Positions 51,239 to 64,000 of a stretch of DNA of 64,000 nucleotides are shown piece by piece. The stretch spans positions 248,001 through 312,000 of the forward strand of contig VXAZ01006779.1 of the NCBI GenBank assembly GCA_013399875.1. The letters run 5' to 3'. Origin of the DNA: Gymnorhina tibicen. Its lineage: Eukaryota; Chordata; Aves; Passeriformes; Artamidae. Below the pieces are notes generated by a model that saw only the letters and a program-made list of their open reading frames with translations, searched no databases and was not told where the DNA came from. The position numbers and the translations under genes were made by a program. Position 1 is the first letter of the stretch. The number at the start of each line of letters is the position of its first letter.

Positions 51239-52247
51239 ATTTGATTTCAGAATTATATGACATATTTTGGCAGTCTGAAAAAATTTGATTTTTTTCATTT
51301 TCTTTCTCGTGATGCACCATGGGAAGCATAATGTGAGCCAGGCTGTTATGTGACTTTTCAGTCGCATACCTCATCAACAGCTCAGCAGGCAGAAGGTCCT
51401 TCTTGCAAATGATGACTATCAAACCTAAAGAAAAAATATTCAATGCCACTAAATGGTCATGATATGAAGAAGTTCATGACAGCACCATCATGACATCTTC
51501 ACTTCCCTTCACACTGGAAATTATCATTTTACTGTCAAATAGTTTTTACAGTAGCTTCAGTAGACATTGTAGTAACTGACCTGTCAGTATCAGTAGTAGC
51601 AGGATGTGAAGGACTTGCTCTTCATGGGTCAAATTTCTTTAGATTAAGTGCTACTGATGTGAGAATGCTGTAGACTTTGGTTATCCAGCAATTGCTGTGG
51701 AGCGTCAGGATGACAGAGAGCTTACTTGAGAATTTTTCTGATGCATCAACAGCAAACCAGTATTGAAATTTCTATTCCCCTGTTTACTAGCCTGCAGAAA
51801 CGTGATTTGACTTAACTATACAGATTAATGGGCCTGAAATGATGAGAAAATCATTACTGTTAAAAAAATGCTGAGGGACAGATTACATAATTTGCCATGC
51901 TCGAGTTGTGCAGTACTTTGCTCACATAGGTTTCCCAGCTATACACAAAGGAGGAAACCTGCTTCCTGCTATTCATCCTCTCCTTCGGCGATGTTTATAA
52001 GCACTGTTTTCTCTGATCACGTATATATTGTGAAACTCACATCTTTACAACTACGTGATTCTTTGTTTAGTCCTGTAAGCATTAATGGTGTTGGTAGTTT
52101 GCAGTTTTGGCTGATGAAATCTTACCCTGAGCACTAAGCATTGCTGCAAATAATTACTTAATTGGTTGGAAAAAAAAAAGTCAAAAGCATGTATTTGGAA
52201 GAAAACATGGTGGCATTTCCATGTACCACACCATAATTTTCTGTGTA
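51239..52247. other. Unique sequence, no gene seen
   Basis: No gene or repeat family is recognised. The antisense frame at 51449-51138 is partly built from the CR1 relic and has no function of its own that I can see. Confidence 0.5.
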
Positions 52248-52342
52248 AATTTGAATATTATGCTTTCCTCCTTACCCTCAAGATGGAAGAGTCAATTTGA
52301 ATATTATGCTTTCCTCCTTACCCTCAAGATGGAAGAGTCAAT
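52248..52342. repeat. Perfect 46-bp tandem duplication
   Basis: Two identical 46-bp copies, 52248-52293 and 52294-52339, each starting AATTTGAATATTATGC and ending GGAAGAGTC, plus three bases of a third. With no mismatch the duplication must be recent, or kept identical by conversion, or an assembly artefact. Confidence 0.98.
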
Positions 52343-53909
52343 GAGAAATCTGAGGTCTCTCTGAAGTTTCTCTATATGCAGAACTTCAGGATAGGCAGCT
52401 GGATGTCACCCTCAAGATCTTACTTGCTCCATTTATCGGTGCCAGTATTCCTACCTTCAAGACAGAGTGCACTGTTATAATTTTTATCTTACATATTAAT
52501 GAACTTGCGAGGTATGGTATTTTGCACTCAGGAGGTTTGACTTTGTACAATTTTAAATAAAATTTTCTTATCACAATTCTTCTACATTTTAATAAATTCA
52601 ATAAAAAATTAAGTGCATCTTACAAGAAATGTGAATTATTTAAGAGAGTATATATTTAAAACAGAAATTGTGGAAAAGAGGATTACAACATAAACTAAAC
52701 AAGTTTTGAAACCTGTCTTGCCTTTTTGTATGTGTGGCTTTCTGCATGGTTACTCTTCTAACAAGTAGATTGAGATGCTGGTTTAGAAAGACTCTAGGAG
52801 GTGGATGATGGACTTCTAGAACTACTTGCTCTTACAGGTCACTGTATTGGTAAATGGGGGACATAATGGTGTTCATTTAGCACTATGAATTTATGCCACT
52901 GTCAGTGTTTATTTATCTGATGGTGATTTAAACAAGCTGTTTTCAACGAAATTTTTTTGTGCTCTAAAATCCTTGTTGAGCTGGGGTCTTGAGTGTTTTT
53001 TCCTACCAAGTCATATCAAGACAGTTCAGTCATAAGCTTCAGATCACTTAGATACTCAGCCCTTCTCCCTTTCAGACCAAAGAAATCTCTTCCAGCCCTT
53101 CCTAGCCTCGCTTGAAATTCTCCAAACATAACCTTTTTGCCTTCCTTATTTCCTTTTCATATTTGACAAGTGTTGGAAATCTACTAATGATTCTGTTCTT
53201 CATGGTCACCCTAGCAAATATGGTGGGCCTGTAAGAAGTACAGAAAAAACCCCAGAAGTTATTGGGGTTTTTTTGTTTAGTTTCCATGGAAACAAATACA
53301 AAAATAAATCATCAATTTTGTGCTTCCTTTCTTCTGACTTCTTCCCACCATCAGGGAAACCATATGAATGTTACCCCTCTTACTTCTATTTTTTGGTACC
53401 CTACTTCTTTGTCTAATGCCGGAGTTAATTTTGTGGACTTTGCCTGGGGAGCTTGGCTGCAGAGCATCTTTGAATGATGCAGAAGTGCACTGACTGCAGT
53501 GATCTTGGATGAGTAAGGATAGGGACTTCAATTCTGCAGGAGCGTTTTATGTGAGAGGACTTGGAACTGATTTGTGAGGAGAGAAAGCAGAAAATATATC
53601 AGACAAAAGTGAGTATACATTAGCAGGATACACAGAAATGTTATGTTACAAGTACTACTGGACTGGAAATACACCTGGGAGAGAGCAGCTCTATCATGTA
53701 AGAGGCAAAACAGAAAAACTCTGTGCTTGAATCATTGTACAGTGCATTGCCTTGTACAAAAAGATATATTGTACAGAAAGTTCAGTTTAGCAATTATTTT
53801 CTTCAAAATAATGAGAGTTAACATTGCTCTTCATGTCTTCTATCTCTGTTTGTGTTTATGTATTTGTAGGCAACTGTATGCCATGAAATATGCCCTGAAT
53901 GTTTACTGT
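52343..53909. other. Unique A+T-rich sequence, no gene seen
   Basis: No exon or repeat family is supported. Open frames on both strands around 53262-53531 overlap each other and lack domains. Confidence 0.55.
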
Positions 53910-54060
53910 TAAAATGCTATTCATGCTATCTGGTAAAGTGGCTACATAAAATGCTATCAAGTATATCTTATAAAACACCATGATAAAAAGCTGTGGAATA
54001 TACCTCCAAAGAGTGATGATAAAATACTATGAAATTTACCTCATAAAGTCCTAGGAAACC
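53910..54060. repeat. Decayed minisatellite, about four 36-37-bp units
   Basis: Units start at 53910, 53947, 53984 and 54020, each opening with TAAAAWRCTRT-like sequence (TAAAATGCTAT, TAAAATGCTAT, TAAAAAGCTGT, TAAAATACTAT). They share a second A-rich block (TAAAR or CAAAG) about 27 bases in. Unit lengths are 37, 37, 36 and about 37. Later units also share TTTACCTC/TATACCTC. The units have diverged strongly, so the array is old. Confidence 0.7.
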
Positions 54061-57000
54061 TACATCTAGGGGACTGATCAAACTGTGAAACAAATTAATT
54101 TGAATGGGATCTATTTTTGCAGTACTCAAATACATTTACTTAGAAACTAGTGCAATTTTGATCTCCCAGTTGGAAGGGAAAGAAGAAGGACAGCTCAAAG
54201 TCACAATTTTGAGCACATTAAGAGAAGAAAAGGCATGACAGGGTGCTTGTCAAGGAGTGAGCTGGACCAGGAATTATAAATAGATAGGCAGAGTCAGACA
54301 ACACTATAAAAGACATTGTTCTTGTGACGATATAAATCAGTTCCTCAGACTGACCTAAATGCAGTTTATCCTGTCCAGGCAAGAGGAGAATAACCTTAAA
54401 AATACCAGTGTGTATCACCACATCATGGATATTTCACTTGGAAAAAATCCACAGGTTAGCTTTATAAAAGCTGTTAGACTTTATAATTCATATTACACAC
54501 AAACAGTAAAAATTAGGATTAATTTAACAGAAAGGACACTATTTCAAACAGGGCCTGTGTTTTGTAACTTCCTTAGAGTCTGTTTTCAGAATCTGAAGTC
54601 AAGAAAAAAATTAGGACATTTTAAGAGAGATCTCATTGTCAGAATGATGATGGTCTTCTTGTCTGTGGGTTTTATTATTCCTCTGTGCACTGCTCACAGT
54701 AAAGCATGGCTTGGTGATTTCATTCCCAGTCAAAATTTATCCTTGCTTCTTTTTCTATAGACATGTGATATAAGCATCTCCCTGAGGTCCAAATTTATTG
54801 CTGTCTTCTAAGGAGTTTTTCTCCCTTGCTCTTGTTCCAGTGCTGCCAGGTATCCTAGGTGTCACTCCTCTATAGTCTTCCATTCTAAGTGCCTTCATTA
54901 TTCCAGCAGTTACTTACAGAGGTTTTCTTAAAATTTTTCTCTCCCTGGAAATAAAGGTGACCCAGGATCTCTCCTGACCTCCAAAGAGTTGCATGATGCA
55001 TGACATAAAACTCAATATTACCACTCAGACAGGGAAAAACTGCTCTGTTCACTTGATTTGAGCTAAATCGGAGTTGAAGAATTTATGAGCAACAAGTAAT
55101 TAATCAGTAATGAGAGAACTACAGCTTCAGGATCAGTGTCAGCAATACAACAGATAGACCACAGTAATACATACTTAGGAGTTGTTTATAAAAGACCTAC
55201 AGAATTGTAAACACACCTCAATACCTAATTCCCCCAAACTGTAACATGCAGAGAGCATTGCAGACATGCCCCCTGTGGCAGGTAATTAACATAAAGTGGC
55301 CTCGATGTTAGTTGATATCGTGGGTCTGTGTATGACCACTGGAGTGCTGAACACCTGTTGAGGCACCACTTAGGTCCACAGAGAGAGCATCCCAAGCTAG
55401 TGGTTTGTTATATGTTTATTATAATTCCATAGAATATATAAACTGTGCTATTATTTAAGCCTGTTAGCCAAAGTAAGCAAATTTCAGTCAACTGTCTGTA
55501 TTAACCCAGTAATTAACCTCCAGCCAAAAAGCCTTTTAGTCTAAAAGCCCAACCTAGTCAGATTACCCAATCTCTGAAGATGCAGGAAGAAGTATGGCTT
55601 TGCAGTATTTTATACTGGAGACAAAAAGACTATAATATATAGACAACAGGAAGCTTAGAGGCAATATCATGAAATACATCAAGTCAAATACCAAGAATGC
55701 ATTTACATAATACTTAGATTTAATTTGATGATTGCCTAGGTTATCTTAGGAAGGTTTATACAGTTTTCTGTTCACTAAATTTACTGCTTTGGGAAAAGCT
55801 GGAGAATTAAATCCCTTTATCTGTCCACTGAATTAGTTCAACTGTGGGAGCAGTTGTATTTATCTGCTGGACTTTAACCAAGAGCTATTCAACAGAGAAG
55901 GTGCTTCTGTCTGCTGAGACCACTGACAAGAATCCCAACAGGGATACAACTTTCTGAGCCAGTAACTTCAAAGAGAACTGTGCTTTCACTTCAGCAGAAG
56001 TTAAGGATGTATAGCCAGCAATTTTGCAAAAAGTCTGTGCCTTGGCATTACTTTAAACTATCTTCTGCCAAATGTTGTCAGCAGCAAAAAGGTTATAATG
56101 TGTAAGGGGTTCTTTAAGCAATAAAGAGATGTTTCTGGCACAATTTCCCACCTATAAATCTGAAAAAACCAGACTTGCTTCCCTTGAGGGTCCTTATAAG
56201 GCTAGGCTTCTAAACTCAGAAGTGCTGAATCTATGTACAACACCAAAAATCAACTGTCTGTCAGAAAAAAATACAGAATAGACTTGTATAAGCTCATAAA
56301 CTACATCAAACTGTCATCTGAAGATGAGGGAACATATGATAACAAAGAAATGTGTGCATGATTTGTGGCAATATGGTGTGGAATTGCAGTCCTGCTGAAA
56401 GAATAGATGACATAGATTTAAGGCTGTCCACTTTGAATGAAAGATTGGATGATACCAGGCAATGGAATATGTCTGTGCAGTTAATTTCCTTAGTGGATGA
56501 AGTTCTCTAAAATGTTGTTGTTTCTCTGAAGATGGACTATAGAAAGGCTTTTGTGCTTGAAATCTTATGCTTTTTTCCCCTAACTATATCAGTGTGTCTA
56601 TGTAAAAGATTCTTGTCTCCCAAACAACCTTGCCCTTTGCATCACCATAATACTTAAATAATCAATCAGCAATCAAGGCACCATTGTACCAGGAAAAAAT
56701 GGAAGCAAATCTATGCAGTGAAGAGCAATTCTCTGGATACAGCAGTGATCTTATTCTGTGTGTGGATGTAAAACTCATTATTTGTTATCGAAAATGTTAT
56801 CTACAGCAGTCATTGAAAAATCTGCTTTATCCATGGTCAAACTTTTTACCTTGTTTTCTTCTCTCCTCAAATGACATGAAATTTAGATCAGACCATCCAT
56901 ACAGGCTCTGTGCCTGCAATCTCAGGAGACGATCTATGCATGCGAAAAAATTCAAGAGAAGAGATGCATAAGGAGGAGAACAACAGTTTTGCTATATGCA

Positions 57001-60000
57001 TAAATGAGATGCTTTAAAAGTGCCAAATGAATATATATAAAATATGATAAATTTTTACACATAAAACACATTTTAAGCTATGAAACTATGTTCCAAGTGA
57101 AAAATGCATTTCAGAATACCATATCTGAAAAAAGTTAATCGCAAGTTGAAATAGAGATGCAGCCATGCTGTTAGTTTTCGTGTGTTTCTACATGACAAAA
57201 AGTCATAAATATTAATGTCTAACAAAATTATATTCTATTGATAAGTAGCAGAATATGTTTGACACACTGAAGAATGAGAACAAAAAGGAAATTGTAACAA
57301 TTCACATTGCTCAATGTATGACTAATAATAATTTATTCTTTTATTGTTAATAACTATAACTTCACAAATTCAGTATCAAACAACTTTTCACTAACTTAAT
57401 GAAAAAAATCTGAAGACAGATTTTTAGATTAATGTCTCAGTTCTTATATGAATAGCGAATGGCAAAGTATAATTTCTTGGTCTTATCTTAAGAAATTGCC
57501 TGGAGTCTAAAGGGCCTTCTCCTGGAGTGCCATGCCAGCAGTGCATGTACGATTCTGGAGCTCTAACACAAATTTGTAAGTGTAATGAAAGCGAATTTAA
57601 AAGAATATGGCCTAAAAATCTCTACTCTGGTAGACCAAATGTACAACCATAAGCACACTGCCAGTGGTTTATGAAATGGCAGAAGCTGAAATTTAAGTAC
57701 GTGATAAAAGCCAGTTTGTTGCCATCAAAGACATCACTCAGGTTTCTGGATAAGTTTATGGGTATTAGATAAATTCATTTATATCAAATCTAATATCAAA
57801 GTGGATCATAGCTTGTCTTAGCTGAGAGTGAAGCCTGTATGTGGCCAGTGATTTAACTTTATTCCCAAGAAGATTTGCTACTGAGTTAAACTGTACACAC
57901 TTAGCAATGACTCACATGAACCAAAACTCAATGCAACACTTCAGTGTAGCAGGGAAAGTTAATGACTTTTCAAGTTACTGTGGGACTCAGACAGTAGGAA
58001 ATAATAAAAAGAATGCACATAAAAATAATTATGTTGATTTCAGGCAAAATACTGAAGTTTCATCTATGAAATGTGGATCTTGTCAAAGGAGCTATGCAAA
58101 TCAGTTTTACTCAAATAGGGTGTCAGAATGCAAACAATAAAACCAAGAAAGCTACCACTTGAATACTACACTGTTTAAAACTAAATAACATGAAACCCAT
58201 TATATTCTTCAGAGAACAAATTATATTTATTTCACTTCTATGCCTGCTGTGGTAAATGGGATTCCTGTGTTGTTCTTACAGGTGTTGGAAATGTAGGAGT
58301 GATAATTCAATAAGATCTCTCCTTGACTTGCCCATGTTGTGCCACCTCACACTCACCCACCCACCCAAGGTGAATGAGAAGTACCACATAACACTGGGCA
58401 TCAGGTGTCTGCATGGCTCCTCTGTTACACATCTCAAGCTTCAGCATCATGGAAGACTCAATGCTCATGTGGCCTTGTGTAGTCCTGCTTTCACTCCTGA
58501 AGTGAAAAGAAAGGGTGGAATTTGACTCACCATGCAGGGAAAGCTGTTGAATAGAAAAAACCAGAACCAAGACATTAGCAAACTGTAGCAGATTATGAAA
58601 TAGTAAAAGCTGAAATAATTATGAATCGTGGCTGATACTGTGAGAAGCAATTAAGAAAATCAAAGCTGTCCTCAATCCATTCCATTTAGTTACCCTGATA
58701 TCAAATATACAACAGTAAACATAAAACAATGGTCTGTGCATCCTAGTTTAGAATGGTAGAGGCTAACAGAAAATACACAACATTAGATTTGTCCAAGTAT
58801 TTGTGACCTGACTGATCCTCAAATACCCAAAAGCATTTAATCCTGGTCTGAATGAAAGGTGGATCGTGTTATATCACAGCCAGTTTGTGTTATGGGTGAT
58901 CCATCCTATTTTTCTGCACACACCCCCCAAACATTCTAATCACCTAAAGTTTGATCACCATTGTTCTTCCTAAAGCCATGAAAAGACTGCCAGAATTGGA
59001 AGGAAATAGTACGTCTCTCCTTCCAGAAGAAAGTGAGATATTTGGAAAGAGAAAGCACATACACAAGATATTGTTAAACAGGAAGACATCAGTGAATTGC
59101 AAAGAAAAGCACCTTAAACAAAAGAAAATCATGTGCCTGGCATGTATTGGAAGCTTAATGATTCTGAAGCCAGTAAATTTTGCTAATTTTGAGGGAAATG
59201 TAGCTTTTATTTTTACTTTCATTTCAAGGAAATAAAATCTCATCATCTAATATTTGAGTGAGGACTCCTGTTCAAAGAATTATGAACTTCCTTAAAAGTC
59301 ACTATGAATATAAAATTGAAAATCCAAGTCAAAGAAACCTAGAATATACATATTTGAATACACATTATCTATAATAAAATTAATATTATATATAGAAATT
59401 TCATCAAGAAAGAACAGAAGGCTAGGTCAAAACATGTCATTGCCTCTGGGAAAGCAGAACATGTTCAGGGACCTAATAAAAGTGTTAGCAATAGTCTCCA
59501 AAGCTGCAAGCAATAGTCCCTTTATAGAGTTAATGGTGTTATAATTACTCTGAACAATTTTTACAATACTACTGTTCACTCAAATAAATAACAAACTAAT
59601 GGATGTGGTGACTAATTTTTTGTAAAGCACTGATCTGTTAACATTAACTTCTAAAATCAGATATTAATGCTGATTTTCATCATGTATCCATTATTAAAAC
59701 ATTAAAGCATTATTAAAATGCTTCATATGCATCTTTTCTTTATCCTTTTTTTGTTTGAATCTAGAACTCTTGCCCTATTCTTTCACAGTGAGTGTCTGTA
59801 CAAGTGGTTTAAGTGCCTTTTGTCTTTATTCCTGTCTTTTCTTCAGAAGTGCCTTCTGTGCTCTTCACTCTGTTTCATTCTGCAAGTTTCTCATATATCA
59901 CCATTTGTCTGCACCTTTTTCCTCTACATTTCTTTGATCCTCTATTAACTTCTCTCAGGACTAAATCTTGATTATGGAATGAATCAATGCTTGCATGTGT

Positions 60001-63000
60001 CAGAAATTGAGGTTGCAGATATGTCCAAGCCTAGATTTTCATTGCCTACAGTTTTTAAGGCATGCCTGTTTTTGTAGGCAGTATGAGTGGGAAGCAGAAT
60101 ACACAGATTTACATCCACTAGCCTTAGGCACTCCAGTCTAATAATGGAATACCCTACTGGATGTGAATGCAGAAAAGATAACTTTCAATACGTGCTCAGA
60201 GGAGAGACTGATGAGTTTTCTCATTAGACTGCTGTGGGAATTTGCACTACAGCTATGACTCTAGTGGTGTACATACTTTATTGTAAAGGAAAGTAAAGTT
60301 ATGTTAGAAGAATGAGGCTTCAGTTGCTGCATCCTCTGTAAAATGTAGCAAATCACATACATTCAATTTGGCAGTGAGATGGAAGGTAAGCAAAGAACAG
60401 GCCAGAGGAGGGGTTTTGGCTAGTCCAGAGGTATATAGCAGAGAAACAGCTAGGCCAGCTCCATTCTGTTGCATTTATTAGTTAGCCTAGCCCTACGTAT
60501 AACCAAAAGAATAACATATTTCTGGAATAAAGTAACACTTTAAACACCAGACTATTAACTGCATTTTAGTAGGAAACTCTTCCTCGCACTCCCCCAAATC
60601 CTATTTCTACAGCAGCTTGCAGAGACTGACAATTACCAGTGGTCAGGGCACCAGTTGTAGCCTCAGATTTCACATCTGTACAGGGGAAGGTATTGATGCA
60701 CATCTGTGCCTGATCAGACATGCTTAGGGAAATCAGGCAACTCCATAAAATGTTCTCTCAGGTAAGGCACAGGAGAGTGAAATATTTTTGTTTATGGAGT
60801 GAGGAGTCCTTCCTCTGGTAAGATGGGGGTTTTTTTTTGTTTTGCAAGCGTTTGCTTGGTGGTATTTTTAGGGTTTCTTGTTTGTTTTTTTGATCTGATG
60901 ATATTTATTGCCTGTCTCAATAAGGCAACCTATATTTCTGTTTTCAGTTTAAAACTTGGTTCAGTTGCAGAAAGAAGTGATGGAAGAATCATATTTGTGG
61001 TAGTCCATTTTGGGTTTTTTTCCACTGATCAGCAAAGCAAGCTAATAATAGTATTTGGCTATAAAGGTCTTAAAATCTGTTTGTAGTCTCGTAGGTTGGT
61101 AACTGAATGCAATTATGTGGTCCAAATATTTCCCCTGGTGGAAAAAGATTATTCTTGGTAAAAAACCAACTACTTGCTTTAGGGAGATGTGCAAGTTAAT
61201 GCTTTTGATGGAAAAGAACATTATTTTATATCCAAAGATATCAAAGATCTTAAATGTAAGATCTGGGGAAGCAGAAGAAGAAACTAGGCTTTTGCACAAG
61301 GTTGAACTTGTATCCTATGTTGGGTGTCCTTGATCTCCTGTAAAACAAGACAATGGATGTCTGAATTTCCTTTTAAGAACTACCAACTTCAACTTGCTGC
61401 AAAGCCTAATCTTTCCAGCAGTGATTGTATAAAATAGGAGATTCTTTCTAATATGTTTATTTGTCATGTTGAAGAGTTGAAGCCTTTTTGATTGAAATTT
61501 ATCTGTATGGCAGTTATGAAAACTTGTTTGATGTTGTTTTGACACTATATAGTATTAGTGTGTGTGATGAGACTGAAGTAGTAAATATGCAAGAAATGTC
61601 TGCTTCTCTATACTACCAAATTCCTGAAAATTTAAAGGAAGCCAAAGAGATGGGAGAAATTCTTTTCTTTCACTACTTCTCTACCCAGTGTTTTTAGTTA
61701 GTTGATGTTCTCTATATTAAATTCTATAAAACATGCGCTAGAATTTCTAAGGGAAAGGTTGATAGTGTTATCACATGTGGATTGTTCTGATTTACAGATA
61801 GTTTTTGTTATAGTGTTTATATACCTAAGAACAAGGGAGGTTGTTCTGGTTTGGGGGTTTTTTTTAAGTATATCTAGATATCTATAAGGAATTAAGCTTT
61901 CAGATGCTTTTCAGTATCTCCTTAGGCCTTGCTTGTATATATAACAGGAAAAATCTGCTTTTAGTCTCCTCTGTGTCCTGAGATTAACATCTTTGGTAAA
62001 AGGAGATAAAGTAGGGGCCTAAGGAGCTGGGAAGATTGCTTATATACAGTTGTAGCCATTTCCTTTAGTAAATGTGTTTCAAGTTACACCTCAGTTATGT
62101 AGTGTAACATGAGTTGCATCCTTTTTACCTCTTTTTTTTTTTTTCTTTTTTTACTCAGTCTTTTTCTGGAAAAGTATGAGATGTGTTCTCTTCCATGTTG
62201 GCATGGACCCTTCTAACTGAGGAGTACTAACTGCCCTAAATGTAGCTGTTGCCTAGAAACCCTGTTATACCCAGGTAACATAGCAGAAAACCTAAATTCC
62301 ATCTGACATGAGCGTAATCATGTCTGCCCCGTGCATACACATGAAAACCGAAAGATGCTAATGCTTAAAGTATGTAACGTCTGTTGTATTTGTACTTTCA
62401 GTGTACGCTTCCTCTCTGTGCGAGTAAACTGCAATAACTGTACACTTAGTCTCCATCCACTTAAAATATCCTTGTTGAAACATCTCATTTCTGTCTTTGA
62501 TTTATATTGCCTGTAATAGTAGTTATTTTCCTTTTTTTTTTTTTAAAGAAGTGGTATTTTTCGTTTTCTTCTGACACTCAAAATATATATGCTTTGCACT
62601 TTTTCCCTTGAAGCAAAAAAGGCATGAAGATGTATTTTTAGTTGTTTAGAGGGCAAGGTGGGAAATTATTGAAACAGTGCAAGGATTCTTCCTGCCTCAG
62701 CATTTCCCTTATGTGACCTTTAATAAGGAATAGTTCTCCTTTGCTATAGAACCCTGCCTAGAAACTGTTACAGAATGACAGGACACAATTATCACCTAAA
62801 ACAGTTTGTGACTCAAACATAATCACTAAAAAAAAAAAAAAAGTTTACCAGTTTACAGGGTCATAAAGGAAATTTTTTTGTGTGTAGTCTTTTGTATGCT
62901 CTTTAAATAAACTGCTTAGCATGTTCATTAGAATAAGCTGTCTAAAGTTTTCTTTCTGCTTATTAATCAGCTTTTACATATTTATTTAGCACTTACAGGA

Positions 63001-64000
63001 GCTTAACAACTCTTCTTGCTTGTCTTACTGTTTTCTGGGGTAGGCAACGAATCACTTTAATGTCTTGATGTCTTTTTACTATTAAGTGGGTGATATCCTC
63101 AGCAGAAAAGACTTTGCTGGTTGAATTGTAATATTCTTGCTTTATATATAGAAAAAACAGTAAGCATGGAGACCAGACACTTAAAATGTTTGACTGAAAA
63201 TTCAGTTGAAAGCAAACATGGATAGTCTGTCATATACATAGCTAGACTGAACGCCTGTCAGAATTTTTTTAATGCAGTTTTATGGTATTTTTAGCAATCC
63301 CAAAACTTTTACTATCAAGTTGGGAACATGGTCTGGACTATCCAGGTTGCATTTTCTCTTGTTAGGTAAATGCATGGCTTATTTTCTGAAATTGTTAATG
63401 TAACTGCATAATGTCTTTTTCGATGGGGTGTGTGCAGTTTTGTTGTGCTTTGGTTTTGTTTTTTCCCCAGTGTGCTAGACATGTACAGAGTACAAGTAAC
63501 TCTTGGGAGGAATGGTTATGTAGTAGAGACCTAAAAACTAAAGGGAAAGGTTGAAATTTTTTTTGTTAGTTTGCCACTTTTAGGCTACTGAAACTTGAAC
63601 AAAAACATTAGGACTAATTATCCTATAATTAAATTTTAATTCCTATCTTAGTCATAACTGCTTGTTGAAGATGATTGCAGATGCTCTAGATTTGGGCCCA
63701 GCCAATACATTGAAGGTGGAATTGAATGAGTTTAACATTTGAGTTTCTGGAGTAGTGTCTTCAATACTTAAGAGTTAAGCTTAAATACAGTATTGTGAAT
63801 ACCCCCTAGAGCTTTTGCAAAAGCTCCAAGAAGCCTTTTATTTTTTGGTATAATTGCTAGAAATGCAGAGGGTTTATTTTTGCCAGAGAAATTTAATCCA
63901 CCTTTTTTTAAAAGATTGTTTTCATATGGAGTTGCTTCTTTAGGACTTCAGTTCCTATTTACTTATTTCAGTAAATACTAGTCTGTGAAAAGAATTATGA
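54061..64000. other. Unique A+T-rich sequence, no gene seen
   Basis: Nearly 10 kb without a recognisable exon, RNA gene or mobile element. Poly-T tracts lie at 62132-62151 (one C inside) and a 15-A run at 62828-62842. A CACCCACCCACCC run lies near 58356-58368. Open frames at 54359-54760, 57832-58140, 58944-59246 and 60799-61086 have no domain I can name. Confidence 0.5.

Noticed and set aside
1..64000. CRISPR arrays, operons, riboswitches, rho-independent terminators and phage features
   Set aside because: CR1 elements and the absence of dense coding show eukaryotic (avian) DNA, and no regularly spaced identical repeats were seen.

Overview
The window looks like nuclear DNA from a bird. Nine fragments of CR1 LINE retrotransposon can be recognised, most ending in the CR1 tail (an ATTCTATG-type 3' end after the conserved 3' UTR). 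They sit in A+T-rich unique sequence with several avian-type endogenous retrovirus LTR fragments. The LTR block at about 44.16-45.54 kb resembles, from memory, LTRs common in songbirds, so a passerine is my best guess; the class (bird) is much surer than the order.

I can support no host protein-coding exon, tRNA, rRNA or known ncRNA. The longest open frame (minus strand, 16486 to 15701) is a CR1 reverse transcriptase remnant that reads through into flanking DNA. The other open frames are short and have no recognisable domain, so the window is best read as intergenic or long-intron sequence.

Layout: 1-7.2 kb, unique DNA with one CR1 3' end (minus). 7.26-7.55 kb, LTR fragment. 10.56-10.95 kb, CR1 (+). 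11.46-11.60 kb, an imperfect palindrome of about 140 bp. 15.88-17.04 kb, the best preserved CR1 (minus). 20.1-20.5 kb, two CR1 tails head to head. 22.55-23.44 kb, LTR-like block. 29.0 kb, (TTTTA)n. 31.15-33.22 kb, an avian LTR/ERV-like repeat followed directly by the longest CR1 (+). 35.0-35.5 kb, internal CR1 piece. 38.5-38.9 kb, LTR-like element. 42.5 kb, small CR1 piece. 44.16-45.54 kb, composite ERV LTR block. 50.84-51.24 kb, CR1 endonuclease piece (minus). 52.25 kb, perfect 46-bp tandem duplication. 53.91-54.06 kb, decayed 36-37-bp minisatellite. From 54.1 kb to the end I see only A+T-rich unique sequence.

All mobile elements are broken: CR1 catalytic motifs are altered where visible (FTGD and FPDG in place of FADD; the endonuclease SDH motif is lost), and no retroviral gag, pol or env frame is visible. 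Recognisable mobile DNA covers roughly 8 kb (about 13 percent, by eye). I found no undescribed functional system. The most structured unexplained items are the 11.5-kb palindrome, the 53.9-kb minisatellite and the perfect small hairpins at 18.06 and 20.03 kb.
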